The notes beneath the pieces were generated by a model. That model ran no database searches, was not told the origin of the DNA, and was given only the letters and a program-made list of their open reading frames with translations. A program made the position numbers and the translations under genes. A stretch of 9,961 nucleotides of DNA from Patescibacteria group bacterium (lineage in GTDB: Bacteria > Patescibacteriota > Minisyncoccia > Portnoybacterales > GWB1-42-6). Positions 1-5,485 of this stretch are shown here, piece by piece (the stretch's first letter is position 1; each line of letters begins with the position of its first letter). The stretch covers positions 1 to 9,961 of the forward strand of contig JAHIST010000043.1 in the NCBI GenBank assembly GCA_018818145.1, in the 5' to 3' direction.

Positions 1-6
1 AGATAA

Positions 7-42
7 ATCCCCACGCCTTTTGATAGCAACAGGTGCGGGGAT
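7..42. repeat. Imperfect palindrome, TCCCCACACC-type repeat
   Basis: The arms atccccacgcct (7-18) and aggtgcggggat (31-42) pair with one mismatch and one G-T pair around a 12-base loop. Related sequences occur at 7605-7719 and at the right edge of the window (9933-9961), so this is a short member of a dispersed palindromic family. It lies just beyond the rpsI terminator. Its function is unknown. Confidence 0.55.
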
Positions 43-43
43 A

Positions 44-80
44 AAAATCGCCTCGGCACAGTTAACGCCGAGGCGATTTT
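44..80 (-). terminator. Intrinsic terminator after rpsI
   Basis: A perfect 14-bp stem (44-57 with 67-80, core ATCGCCTCGGC) closes a 9-base loop. Read on the minus strand, the stem ends in a run of five T. It starts 22 bases past the rpsI stop codon, where the ribosomal cluster ends. The stem is flanked by A/T runs on both sides, so it could also stop transcription arriving on the plus strand. Confidence 0.9.
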
Positions 81-101
81 AGTTTATACACATAATTTGC
101 C

Positions 102-677
102 TTATCTCTTCGCCCACTGAGGAGCTCTACGCGCTTTCTTTAGGCCATATTTCCGACGCTCCTTCATCCGCGGGTCTCGCTTTAAATAACTGGCTTTTTT
201 CAGCTTTTTGCGAAAATCGGCGTTAAATAAAACTAATGTTCTGGCCAGTCCGTGCCGCAGGGCTTCCGCCTGCGCATTGATTCCGCCACCGTTAATTTTG
301 GCGATAACTTCAAAACGGTTTAAAGACTTTAGCCGACGCAGGGCGGCTTCGGCAATCAGCTGTAAATTTATAGTAGAAAAATATTCTTTATAGGGCTTGT
401 TGTTCACAATGATTTTACCTTCGTCGCCCTCGAAAGGCTTAATGGTCAAAAGCCGCACTCTGGCAATAGCTGTTTTACGGCGGCCGACTGCTTCGTAATA
501 GCGTTTATTTTTCTTTTCTTTATCTTCGACGGCTTCAATTGCCTTTGCTCCGTCATCAAAAGTTTCCTGCGCGACCTGCTCAATTTTTTTGGCTTCCTTA
601 GGTTTTAAAACCGGGGTTTTCTTTTTTATTTCTTTTTTTATTTTCCCGCTCTTGGGCGGTGTTTTTTCTTTTTCCAT
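102..677 (-). CDS. rpsI: 30S ribosomal protein S9 (uS9) with long basic N-terminal extension
   Basis: This is a component of the small-subunit head; in the family the C-terminal tail reaches the P-site tRNA. The S9 core begins near residue 59 (YYEAVGRRKTAIARVRL) and ends with the family tail KKARRAPQWAKR, so the tRNA-contacting end is intact. The protein has 191 residues against about 130 for the family. The extra length is a lysine-rich, low-complexity N-terminal segment (residues 1-58), probably disordered. The ATG at 677 is the only start that includes this segment; a start nearer the core cannot be excluded. It lies 20 bases after rplM, the usual L13-S9 pairing, and is followed by the terminator at 44-80. 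No Shine-Dalgarno sequence is visible. Confidence 0.97.
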   Translation of the reverse strand: MEKEKTPPKSGKIKKEIKKKTPVLKPKEAKKIEQVAQETFDDGAKAIEAVEDKEKKNKRYYEAVGRRKTAIARVRLLTIKPFEGDEGKIIVNNKPYKEYFSTINLQLIAEAALRRLKSLNRFEVIAKINGGGINAQAEALRHGLARTLVLFNADFRKKLKKASYLKRDPRMKERRKYGLKKARRAPQWAKR

Positions 678-697
678 ACCGGGTAGTAGAAATTCGA

Positions 698-1069
698 TTA
701 TTTATTTATTTCTCCTTTGTACATTTTCAAATTTTTTATAATTTTATCTCTGGTTCTATTTTTAGGCAGCATACCATAAACCGCTTCCCGCAAAACCAGG
801 CGCGAGTCCGAAGCAAAAAACTCCTCTAAGGTTTTCTCTCTTAACCCGCCCGGGTAGCCGGTGTGGTGAATATATTTTTTTTGCTCCATTTTTTTACCGG
901 TCACACTGATTTTGTCGGTATTCAAAACAATAACTTCGTCTTTGGGCTGGATATACGGCAAAAAGCCGGGTTTTTGTTTACCCCGTAAAAGCACAGCGAC
1001 CTCGCTGGCCAGCCGCCCTAAAATTTTTCTGCTGGCATCAATTGTGTGAATTTTTTTGACAGCTTCCAT
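698..1069 (-). CDS. rplM: 50S ribosomal protein L13 (uL13)
   Basis: This is a large-subunit assembly protein. Family motifs are clear: HTIDASRKILGRLAS near the N-terminus, then KISVTGKK, YIHHTGYPGGLR and a VYGMLPKNRTRD segment. I chose the ATG at 1069 (MEAVKKIHTIDA). The open frame extends to a TTG at 1102, but that adds 11 residues with no family resemblance and overlaps the end of rplQ. At 123 residues it is shorter than the usual 140 or so and stops soon after KMYKGEINK, so the distal C-terminal tail is missing. The gene starts 16 bases after rplQ and is followed by rpsI, consistent with one transcript. No strong Shine-Dalgarno sequence is seen. Confidence 0.97.
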   Translation of the reverse strand: MEAVKKIHTIDASRKILGRLASEVAVLLRGKQKPGFLPYIQPKDEVIVLNTDKISVTGKKMEQKKYIHHTGYPGGLREKTLEEFFASDSRLVLREAVYGMLPKNRTRDKIIKNLKMYKGEINK

Positions 1070-1085
1070 AATTAATAACTCAAAA

Positions 1086-1418
1086 TTACTTAAGTAATTC
1101 AATAAAAACTATTTTAGCTCCGTCGCTTAGGCGCCGGCCCAATTTTATCAAACGGACATAACCGCCTTTTCTTTCGCTAAATCGCGGAGAAATTTCTTTG
1201 ACTAATTTTTTTGCCGCCCGCGCCGGCAAAGCCGCGGCCACCAGACGCTGACTGGCTATTGTTCCCTTTTTGGCAATCGTGATTAACCGCTCAATCAGAA
1301 AACGCAACTCCTTGGCGCGAGCTTCCGTGGTTTTAATTTTTTCTTTTAAAATAAGATTGGCGGTCAAGCTTTTTAGAAAAGCTCGGCGCTGATTGGTTGT
1401 TCTGCCAAATTTTCTCAT
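1086..1418 (-). CDS. rplQ: 50S ribosomal protein L17 (bL17)
   Basis: This is a large-subunit protein near the exit tunnel. The 110-residue product shows the family N-terminus (MRKFGRTTNQRRAFLKSL), the KIKTTEARAKELR segment with the following ERLITIAKKG, and the C-terminal GGYVRLIKLGRR. Its length is near the bacterial norm (about 115-130). It starts 14 bases after the rpoA stop, the classical rpoA-rplQ arrangement at the end of the alpha operon. The ATG at 1418 fits the family start. The bases before it are A/T only, with no Shine-Dalgarno sequence, so initiation probably relies on coupling to rpoA or on an unstructured A/T-rich leader. Confidence 0.97.
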   Translation of the reverse strand: MRKFGRTTNQRRAFLKSLTANLILKEKIKTTEARAKELRFLIERLITIAKKGTIASQRLVAAALPARAAKKLVKEISPRFSERKGGYVRLIKLGRRLSDGAKIVFIELLK

Positions 1419-1432
1419 ATAAAATAATAAAT

Positions 1433-2395
1433 CTATTTTTCTATTGTCTCTTCCTTGCTCTTTAGCGCTAAATCCAGTTTCTTTAATGCTTTTTTTACTT
1501 CAGAAACCCCCCTATCTCCAATCCCTTCTATTTCTTCTAGCGCTTCTTCGGTTTTTTTAATTAATCTGCCGACCGTTTTAATTCCGCCTTCCAATAAGGC
1601 ATTCAAGGTACGGGCGGATAATTTCAAATCTTCAATTTTTATCTTGGTGACATCGTCTGCGCCTTCCTTTTCTTTTGAATCCGTTTTTTCCTCGCCTTCG
1701 GGCTCCTGCAAATCTTGGGTTTCAATAAACGATTTAAATTGGTCAACTAAAATCTCGCTGGCCTTCCTGAATGCCTCCTCGGGGCTGACACTGCCGTCCG
1801 TTTCAATATCAAGGCGCAGGCGATTGAAATCCGTCCGGTCGCCAACGCGCATATTCTCCACCTCAAAATTAACCCTCCGCAAGGGCGAAAAAGCGGCGTC
1901 AATCGCGATCAGCCCGATTTCTAATTTTTCCTTTTTTCGAGACTCAACCGGCACAAAACCAAAACCCGGCTCTACTTCTATTTCCATTTCCAGTTCCGCC
2001 TTTTTGTCGGTTAAGCTGGCAATAACCGCATCTTTATTTATAATTTCAACATCCGAAGAAGCTTTAATGTCGCCAGCTTTTATAATTTTTTCTCCTTTCG
2101 CGTTCAAAAACAGCTTAACCGATTCTTCTCCGTGCATTTTAAATCTAATTTGCCTTAAATTTAAAATGATTTCAACCACGTCTTCCATCACATGAGGAAT
2201 TGTTGAAAATTCATGATGAACTCCTTTAATTTTTACTCCGGTTACTGCCGCTCCGGACAAAGAAGACAGCAGAACGCGCCTTAAAGCATTGCCCAAAGTT
2301 ACGCCGTATCCCGGATATAATCCTTCAATTTCAAAAATAGCTCTGTTACCTTCAGGCTTTACCGCCTTTGGTTTTTGAGGAAGATTAATCTTCAT
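1433..2395 (-). CDS. rpoA: DNA-directed RNA polymerase subunit alpha
   Basis: This is the RNA polymerase alpha subunit, which dimerises to nucleate core enzyme and contacts UP elements and activators through its C-terminal domain. It has 320 residues, within the family range. The N-terminal assembly domain spans about residues 1-227 (GNALRRVLLSSLSGAAVTG at 35-53; PHVMEDVVEIILNL at 67-80). A charged linker covers about 228-250, and the helix-hairpin-helix C-terminal domain about 251-310. In that domain the two main DNA-contact residues of E. coli (R265, N268) match R262 and N265 (ARTLNALL). The E. coli K298-S299 pair corresponds to R295-G296, so UP-element contacts may differ slightly. It is preceded by rpsD with a 55-base spacer that contains a hairpin, and followed by rplQ. 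Confidence 0.98.
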   Translation of the reverse strand: MKINLPQKPKAVKPEGNRAIFEIEGLYPGYGVTLGNALRRVLLSSLSGAAVTGVKIKGVHHEFSTIPHVMEDVVEIILNLRQIRFKMHGEESVKLFLNAKGEKIIKAGDIKASSDVEIINKDAVIASLTDKKAELEMEIEVEPGFGFVPVESRKKEKLEIGLIAIDAAFSPLRRVNFEVENMRVGDRTDFNRLRLDIETDGSVSPEEAFRKASEILVDQFKSFIETQDLQEPEGEEKTDSKEKEGADDVTKIKIEDLKLSARTLNALLEGGIKTVGRLIKKTEEALEEIEGIGDRGVSEVKKALKKLDLALKSKEETIEK

Positions 2396-2408
2396 TGATT
2401 TATGGAAT

Positions 2409-2442
2409 AATCACTAATATACGAATTTGTATATTCGCGATT
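2409..2442. other. Hairpin in the rpsD-rpoA spacer
   Basis: The inverted repeat AATC-AATATAC (2409-2422) pairs with GTATATT-GATT (2429-2442) across a 6-base loop, with a small internal loop. It occupies most of the 55-base spacer and lies about 14 bases upstream of the rpoA start codon. It lacks a T-run, so it is not a typical terminator. It could be an RNA-processing or translational control site, but only the pairing is shown. Confidence 0.5.
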
Positions 2443-2450
2443 ACTCCTTT

Positions 2451-3095
2451 TTATCTTGAATAAAATTGAATAATTAAACTAAGTGGCGCCAAATCACCCA
2501 GATCATCCAAGCCCGGCGGGCTTAGGACCTTGCCTTCTATCTTCTCTTTATCAAGAAATAACCAGCTCGGCGATTCATATTTTTTCAAAACGACTGCCAA
2601 ATTTTCTGTCAATTTTGATTTTTTTGTTTTCTCCTTTAAAGTTATAACTTCGCCTGCTTTTACCTGATATGAGGGGATGGTAACACGCTTGCCGTTGACC
2701 AAAACAAGGCCGTGGCTGGCCATTTGCCTGGCAGACGCTCTGGATTTGGCCAAGCCAAGGCGAAAAATCACATTGTCCAAACGCATTTCCAATCTCCTAA
2801 TTAAGTTTTCCCGCGTGTCCCCTTTTTGAAACAAAGATTCGTTAAAATATTTTCTGAGCTGTCGTTCCATAACGCCGTACATTCTTTTAATAAACTGTTT
2901 CTGAACTAATTGCTGGCCGTATTCCGAGCCGGCGCGCCGATGTTTTTTTCCGCTGGCGCGACGACCCTGAACTCCCGGCGGATAAGCGCGTTTAACCATT
3001 GCGCATTTAGGAGTAAAACAACGATCCCCTTTTAAAAAGAGTTTACTGCCGACTCGCCTGCATTGTTTGCATTTTGATTCTGTTATTCTGGCCAT
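2451..3095 (-). CDS. rpsD: 30S ribosomal protein S4 (uS4), zinc-binding form
   Basis: This is the primary 16S rRNA binder that nucleates small-subunit assembly; in several bacteria it also represses its own operon. It has 214 residues against a usual 200-210. The N-terminal segment carries four cysteines (C9, C12, C26, C31), the zinc-binding form of the family. The S4 RNA-binding domain spans about 104-165 (RLDNVIFRLGLAKSRASARQ followed by VLVNGKRV). The C-terminus keeps the PPGLDDLG...FYSR pattern. The ATG at 3095 fits the family start MARITESKCKQCRR. The duplicated three-hairpin unit (3096-3321) fills the whole gap back to the rpsK stop, so any leader regulation must act through it. The bases before the start (AACATTGGC) contain no Shine-Dalgarno sequence. 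Confidence 0.98.
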   Translation of the reverse strand: MARITESKCKQCRRVGSKLFLKGDRCFTPKCAMVKRAYPPGVQGRRASGKKHRRAGSEYGQQLVQKQFIKRMYGVMERQLRKYFNESLFQKGDTRENLIRRLEMRLDNVIFRLGLAKSRASARQMASHGLVLVNGKRVTIPSYQVKAGEVITLKEKTKKSKLTENLAVVLKKYESPSWLFLDKEKIEGKVLSPPGLDDLGDLAPLSLIIQFYSR

Positions 3096-3321
3096 GCCAA
3101 TGTTGTTTAAATTTTAGAGTGAAGCTCAATGCGTAGCGAATAAAATTTAACTACAACATTGAGCACCCCGTTAGATAAAAACATCCAAGATTTGCTAATT
3201 ATATTCACTTCACTGGAGAATTAATCATTGAGGAGACTCGGAGGCTTTTATCTAACGGGGTAAAGGTTTGGCAACCAAAAATTCTTCGCCTACGGCTTGA
3301 ATTTTTGGGCCAAGCCCTTTA
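3096..3321 (-). repeat. Three-hairpin composite unit, copy 1 (rpsD leader)
   Basis: The unit fills the rpsK-rpsD spacer exactly: one end touches the rpsD start codon and the other includes the rpsK stop codon. Hairpin A (3096-3160) pairs around AAATTTTA/TAAAATTT and AATGTTG/CAACATT. Hairpin B is the 97-bp inverted-repeat element at 3165-3261. Hairpin C (3261-3321) pairs taaagg, ttggc and ccaaaaattc with gaatttttgg, gccaa and ccttta. It aligns without gaps to 4547-4772: 55 of 69 bases match in A, 116 of 116 across 3154-3269, and 38 of 52 in the rest of C. Many differences in A and C are paired substitutions that keep the stems. It may be a cis-acting RNA leader or a nested mobile repeat; I cannot decide from one window. 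Confidence 0.75.
3165..3261. repeat. 97-bp inverted-repeat element (ACCCCGTTAGA family), copy 1
   Basis: Perfect 16-bp terminal inverted repeats, ACCCCGTTAGATAAAA (3165-3180) and its complement (3246-3261), enclose 65 bases. It is identical to the copy at 4616-4712. The interior contains TATAAT on the minus strand (3198-3203), pointing towards rpsD, but no good -35 box at proper spacing. There is no open reading frame, so if mobile it would be a MITE-like element needing a transposase from elsewhere. Confidence 0.8.
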
Positions 3322-3774
3322 CACCCTCCTTACTTTTCGCGGACGGCAACCATTGTGCGGAACCGGAGTGACATCCTTAATTGCCAAAATATTCAATCCG
3401 TGGGAAGCCAGCGCGCGAATCGCCGATTCCCGGCCGCTGCCGATTCCCTTAACAAAAATTTCTATGTCTTTTAAACCGACCTTTCTTATCTTTTCAATAA
3501 GCGTTTCAACAGTTTTAGATGCAGCGTAAGGAGTGGCTTTTTTGGGACCCCTAAAACCTAGTGCTCCGGCGCTCGCCCAAGCCAAAACATCACCGCGATT
3601 ATCACAAATTGTCACGATGGTATTATTATAAGTTGAATGAATATAGGCCTTACCCCTTTCAACTCTTTTGCCTCTACCCTCTGCGCTGGAAACTTTTTTT
3701 TGGGCCGATTCTTGTATCTCTTTCTCTTTCAAAACTTCCTGCTCGCTTTGACTCTGTATTTTTTTCTTTCCCAT
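3319..3774 (-). CDS. rpsK: 30S ribosomal protein S11 (uS11)
   Basis: This is a component of the small-subunit platform, near the Shine-Dalgarno/anti-Shine-Dalgarno helix and E site. Family motifs: YIHSTYNNTIVTICDNRGDV (44-63), WASAGALGFRGPKKATPYAA (66-85) and the conserved C-terminus TPVPHNGCRPRK (136-147) followed by VRRV. The 151-residue product carries an N-terminal charged extension of about 38 residues (MGKKKIQSQSEQEV...), longer than usual for the roughly 128-residue family; the ATG at 3774 is the start that includes it. It lies downstream of rpsM across a 125-base repeat-rich spacer. Its TAA stop codon is the last base triplet of hairpin C of the composite unit, so the repeat begins precisely at the end of the coding region. 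Confidence 0.97.
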   Translation of the reverse strand: MGKKKIQSQSEQEVLKEKEIQESAQKKVSSAEGRGKRVERGKAYIHSTYNNTIVTICDNRGDVLAWASAGALGFRGPKKATPYAASKTVETLIEKIRKVGLKDIEIFVKGIGSGRESAIRALASHGLNILAIKDVTPVPHNGCRPRKVRRV

Positions 3775-3784
3775 AGTGTATTTT

Positions 3785-3899
3785 TTCCGCGTCTTTCCGC
3801 GAAATTAAACTTTATTTTATTTTCCGTGTCTCCGCGGAACCACGCAGAACCAAAACGCAGAATAACGCTGAAATTTTAAGTTCCGCGTAATTCAGCGGC
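3785..3899. repeat. TTCCGCGTNN decamer repeats in the rpsM-rpsK spacer
   Basis: On the plus strand, decamer pairs occur at 3785-3804 (TTCCGCGTCT, TTCCGCGAAA) and 3881-3900 (TTCCGCGTAA, TTCAGCGGCT). On the minus strand, related units (TTCAGCG, TTCTGCGT, TTCTGCGT, TTCCGCGG) run through about 3836-3874 with 10-13-base spacing. The same motif recurs at about 4892-4911, 4957-4978 and 5142-5160. The 10-base period matches a DNA helical turn. It fills most of the spacer and ends at the rpsM stop. Function unknown. Confidence 0.6.
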
Positions 3900-4289
3900 T
3901 TAAGTTTTTTCCGCTGTCGCCTTTCTCCCCGATCCCATTGTTTTACGCACATTGCCGCGGACGGTTCGCGTATTGGTTTTGGTACGCTGACCGCGCACCG
4001 GCAAACCTTTTGCGTGCCGGACTCCACGATAAGAGCCGATGTCTTTAAGCCTTTTAATATTCATCATCACCACGCGCCGCAGTTCTCCTTCAACTTTTAA
4101 TGTTTTTTCAATAATTTCTCTTAAACGATTAATTTCTTCCGGCGTTAATTTATTTGCCCTGCTATTTGGGTCAACCTTTGCCTGATCCAAAATTTTACCG
4201 CTCAAAGTTCGCCCGATACCATAAATATAGGTTAAGGCTATTTCTATTTTTTTATTTTCTGGAATATTGACTCCAGCTATTCTGGGCAC
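3900..4289 (-). CDS. rpsM: 30S ribosomal protein S13 (uS13)
   Basis: This is a small-subunit head protein that contacts the large subunit and P-site tRNA. The 129-residue product is of normal length. It shows the N-terminal RIAGVNIPENK, the helix-hairpin-helix-like IYGIGRTLSGKIL (22-34), the YRGVRHAKGLPVRGQRT segment and GQRTKTNTRT (100-109), followed by the basic tail. The start is GTG at 4289 (GTG CCC AGA), which matches the family N-terminus. AAGGA lies just upstream at a short spacing, and that purine stretch is part of a REP-like sequence (4293-4308). It is preceded by rpmJ across a 143-base A/T-rich spacer, in the classical rpmJ-rpsM-rpsK order. Confidence 0.97.
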   Translation of the reverse strand: MPRIAGVNIPENKKIEIALTYIYGIGRTLSGKILDQAKVDPNSRANKLTPEEINRLREIIEKTLKVEGELRRVVMMNIKRLKDIGSYRGVRHAKGLPVRGQRTKTNTRTVRGNVRKTMGSGRKATAEKT

Positions 4290-4292
4290 GTT

Positions 4293-4308
4293 CCTTCGCT
4301 TCGCTCAG
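4293..4308. repeat. REP-like fragment supplying the rpsM ribosome-binding site
   Basis: On the minus strand CTGAGCGAAGCGAAGG lies directly upstream of the rpsM GTG start and includes the only Shine-Dalgarno-like AAGGA nearby. It resembles the widespread bacterial repeat CCTTCGACTTCGCTCAGG, with three bases missing. Another relative lies inside alaS (7951-7969). Confidence 0.5.
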
Positions 4309-4432
4309 TCAAATTTAAAATTTAAAGTTAAAAGTTAAAAATGAATGAGTAAATTTATTAATTTATCAAAATTTGTGAAACAAATTTTGATACCTAAATT
4401 TTGATTTTTAATATTTAATTTTTGAATTATTT
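4309..4432. other. A/T-rich spacer with 13-bp hairpin, between rpmJ and rpsM
   Basis: The spacer consists of A/T-rich, quasi-repetitive words (tttaaaatttaaagttaaaa; attttgatttttaatatt). It contains a perfect stem TATCAAAATTTGT (4364-4376) with its complement (4380-4392) around a 3-base loop. On the minus strand the stem is followed by A/T-rich DNA without a clean T-run, so termination is not clear. The A/T words resemble the inserted segment of alaS at 8472-8525. Confidence 0.5.
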
Positions 4433-4546
4433 TTACCCTTGCCTCTGCTTGTGCTTTTTAATATCACAAATTACCCGCACTCTCCCTTTGCGGCGGACAA
4501 TCTTACACTTCTGACAGATTTTTTTAACCGATGCGCGGACTTTCAT
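4433..4546 (-). CDS. rpmJ: 50S ribosomal protein L36 (bL36), zinc-binding form
   Basis: This is a 37-residue large-subunit protein that binds 23S rRNA around a zinc ion. The translation begins MKVRASVKKICQKCKIVRR and ends KKHKQRQG, matching the family over its full length. The zinc ligands C11, C14, C27 and H32 are all present, so it is the zinc-binding form. The start is ATG at 4546; the second copy of the composite hairpin unit ends exactly there, and the preceding bases (AGCATTGGC) hold no Shine-Dalgarno sequence. Its neighbours are rpsM downstream and infA upstream, although the gap to infA is unusually long at 639 bases. Confidence 0.96.
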   Translation of the reverse strand: MKVRASVKKICQKCKIVRRKGRVRVICDIKKHKQRQG

Positions 4547-4778
4547 GCCAATGCTGTTTAAATTTATTAACGAGGCTCAATGCCGAGTTAAATAAATTTA
4601 ACTGCAACATTGAGCACCCCGTTAGATAAAAACATCCAAGATTTGCTAATTATATTCACTTCACTGGAGAATTAATCATTGAGGAGACTCGGAGGCTTTT
4701 ATCTAACGGGGTAAAGGTTTTGTAACCAAAACTCATTCGCCTGTGGCTTTGAATTTTGGACAAAGCCCAATACAAAAC
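4547..4778 (-). repeat. Three-hairpin composite unit, copy 2 (rpmJ leader)
   Basis: This is a gap-free homologue of 3096-3321, offset by 1451 bases, ending at the rpmJ start codon. Hairpin A (4547-4611) keeps its stem with the substitutions paired: 4554/4604 C-G for T-A, and 4566/4593 and 4567/4592 with swapped A-T pairs. Hairpin B is the identical 97-bp element (4616-4712). Hairpin C (4712-4772) keeps its inner stems through four paired changes but loses the outer taaagg/ccttta pairing; ttttgta (4718-4724) and tacaaaa (4772-4778) may replace it. The A loop GCTCAATG (4575-4582) is complementary to CATTGAGC (4608-4615), as in copy 1. Confidence 0.75.
4616..4712. repeat. 97-bp inverted-repeat element (ACCCCGTTAGA family), copy 2
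   Basis: This is identical to 3165-3261, with 16-bp perfect terminal inverted repeats at 4616-4631 and 4697-4712. The same minus-strand TATAAT lies at 4649-4654, pointing towards rpmJ. The identity contrasts with the diverged flanking hairpins, which suggests recent copying, gene conversion or strong constraint. Confidence 0.8.
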
Positions 4779-5185
4779 GCGCTAAACGCACCAAAGCCTC
4801 GTTTCGCTTCCGCGAGACCTCCTCTCAAAAGAAAGGATGGCTAGCTTAGCACGGTGTTTGATAACTAATTACCATCAATTACAAATGCAATTTCCGCGTT
4901 GTTCAGCGCTCGCCCCGTTAGATAGCTTCTCATCTAACGGGGTAAAAATCCGCGCGGTTCCGCGGAACGTCCCGCAGAACTACGCGCCGCGCCTGCCAAA
5001 GCTCAATAATGATTAGCTGATATATAATTTAAAGCGAACTAGAGTTTGCGGAAAATTATAAGTCCAAGTAATCAAGCTTTGGTTATCGGTCGCACGTCGC
5101 CAAAGGCTATGGCCGACGGCGCGCGGGCAGGGAACATAGGCGCGGAAAAAACGCGGAAAGACCTACTTTATAATTCGAGGTAATG
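4779..5185. other. Gene-free region between infA and the rpmJ leader
   Basis: About 400 bases with no convincing gene. It holds the short ACCCCGTTAGA hairpin (4913-4942), the 12-base palindrome gttccgcggaac (4957-4968), TTCCGCG-type decamers (about 4892-4911 and 5142-5160), and a hairpin AGCTTTGG/CCAAAGgCT (5075-5082 with 5100-5108). TATAAT-like words lie on both strands near 5025-5060 without -35 partners. A 59-codon plus-strand frame (4837-5016) runs straight through the palindromes and is judged spurious. The region is probably an accumulation of repeats in what is normally a short infA-rpmJ gap. Confidence 0.55.
4913..4942. repeat. Minimal ACCCCGTTAGA-family hairpin
   Basis: CCCCGTTAGAT (4913-4923) and its exact complement (4932-4942) form an 11-bp stem around an 8-base loop. 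These are the termini of the 97-bp element with nearly all of the interior removed, so it may be a deletion derivative or a separate minimal form. It is flanked by TTCCGCG-type decamers. Confidence 0.75.
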
Positions 5186-5407
5186 CTATTTGCCCCGAAA
5201 AATTATCCGGCCCCTCGTCTGGTCATAAGGGCTCATTTCAACCGTTACCCGATCGCCAACCAAAACTTTAATATAATTCAAGCGCATCTTTCCCGCCAGA
5301 TGGGCTAAAACTTCCGAACCGTCCTCCAGCCTGACCTTAAAGGTAGCGCTCTTAAGCGCCTCTATTACCTGTCCAAATTTTTTGATTGATTGTTCTTTTG
5401 CTGACAC
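5186..5407 (-). CDS. infA: Translation initiation factor IF-1
   Basis: IF-1 binds the ribosomal A site during initiation and supports IF-2 and IF-3. The 73-residue product is one S1-type OB-fold, with family signatures FGQVIEALKSATFKVRLEDG, VLAHLAGKMRLNYIKVLVGD and the C-terminal SPYDQTRGRIIFRGK. Length and ends match the family. The start is GTG at 5407; there is no in-frame ATG upstream and no strong Shine-Dalgarno sequence. A sigma70-like promoter (5457-5485) lies about 50 bases upstream, so infA is probably the first gene of the ribosomal cluster. The following gap to rpmJ is filled with repeats. Confidence 0.97.
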   Translation of the reverse strand: MSAKEQSIKKFGQVIEALKSATFKVRLEDGSEVLAHLAGKMRLNYIKVLVGDRVTVEMSPYDQTRGRIIFRGK

Positions 5408-5456
5408 TATTTTTCTTAATTATAGGCTATTCAATACCATATTAATAACTAAAACA

Positions 5457-5485
5457 ATACTATCCTATTTATAAAGAATAGTCAA
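5457..5485 (-). promoter_or_regulatory. Sigma70-type promoter for infA and the ribosomal cluster
   Basis: On the minus strand the -35 box TTGACT (5480-5485) is separated by exactly 17 bases from the -10 box TAGTAT (5457-5462). Predicted initiation near 5450 would give a leader of about 40-45 bases before the infA GTG. The -35 box directly abuts the terminal CCCC of the inverted-repeat element at 5486-5593. Confidence 0.7.

Noticed and set aside
1455..2195. A 246-codon plus-strand frame opposite rpoA, serine-rich
   Set aside because: It is an antisense shadow of the well-conserved rpoA gene. Long antisense frames arise from its codon bias.
3096..3321. A classical S4 autoregulatory leader of the known E. 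coli or Bacillus type
   Set aside because: The position before rpsD fits, but the sequence shows no resemblance I can recognise to those leaders, and an equal copy precedes rpmJ. I keep it as an unassigned structured unit.
3812..4027. A 71-residue minus-strand frame overlapping the 5' half of the rpsM-rpsK spacer and the rpsM 3' end
   Set aside because: It lies in an alternative frame of rpsM and repeat DNA, with a composition typical of a shadow frame.
3165..4712. CRISPR repeats
   Set aside because: There are only two identical copies 1451 bases apart with genes between them, not a regular array with short spacers.
4790..4870. A possible tRNA in the region around ctcgtttcgcttccgcgag
   Set aside because: I could not build an acceptor stem, an anticodon arm and a T-loop GGTTCGAATC-like motif.
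4837..5016. A 59-codon plus-strand frame with GAAAGG before its ATG (MASLARCLIT...)
   Set aside because: It reads through the ACCCCGTTAGA hairpin and the decamer repeats, has no recognisable domain, and opposes every other gene. It is most likely a chance frame in repeat DNA.
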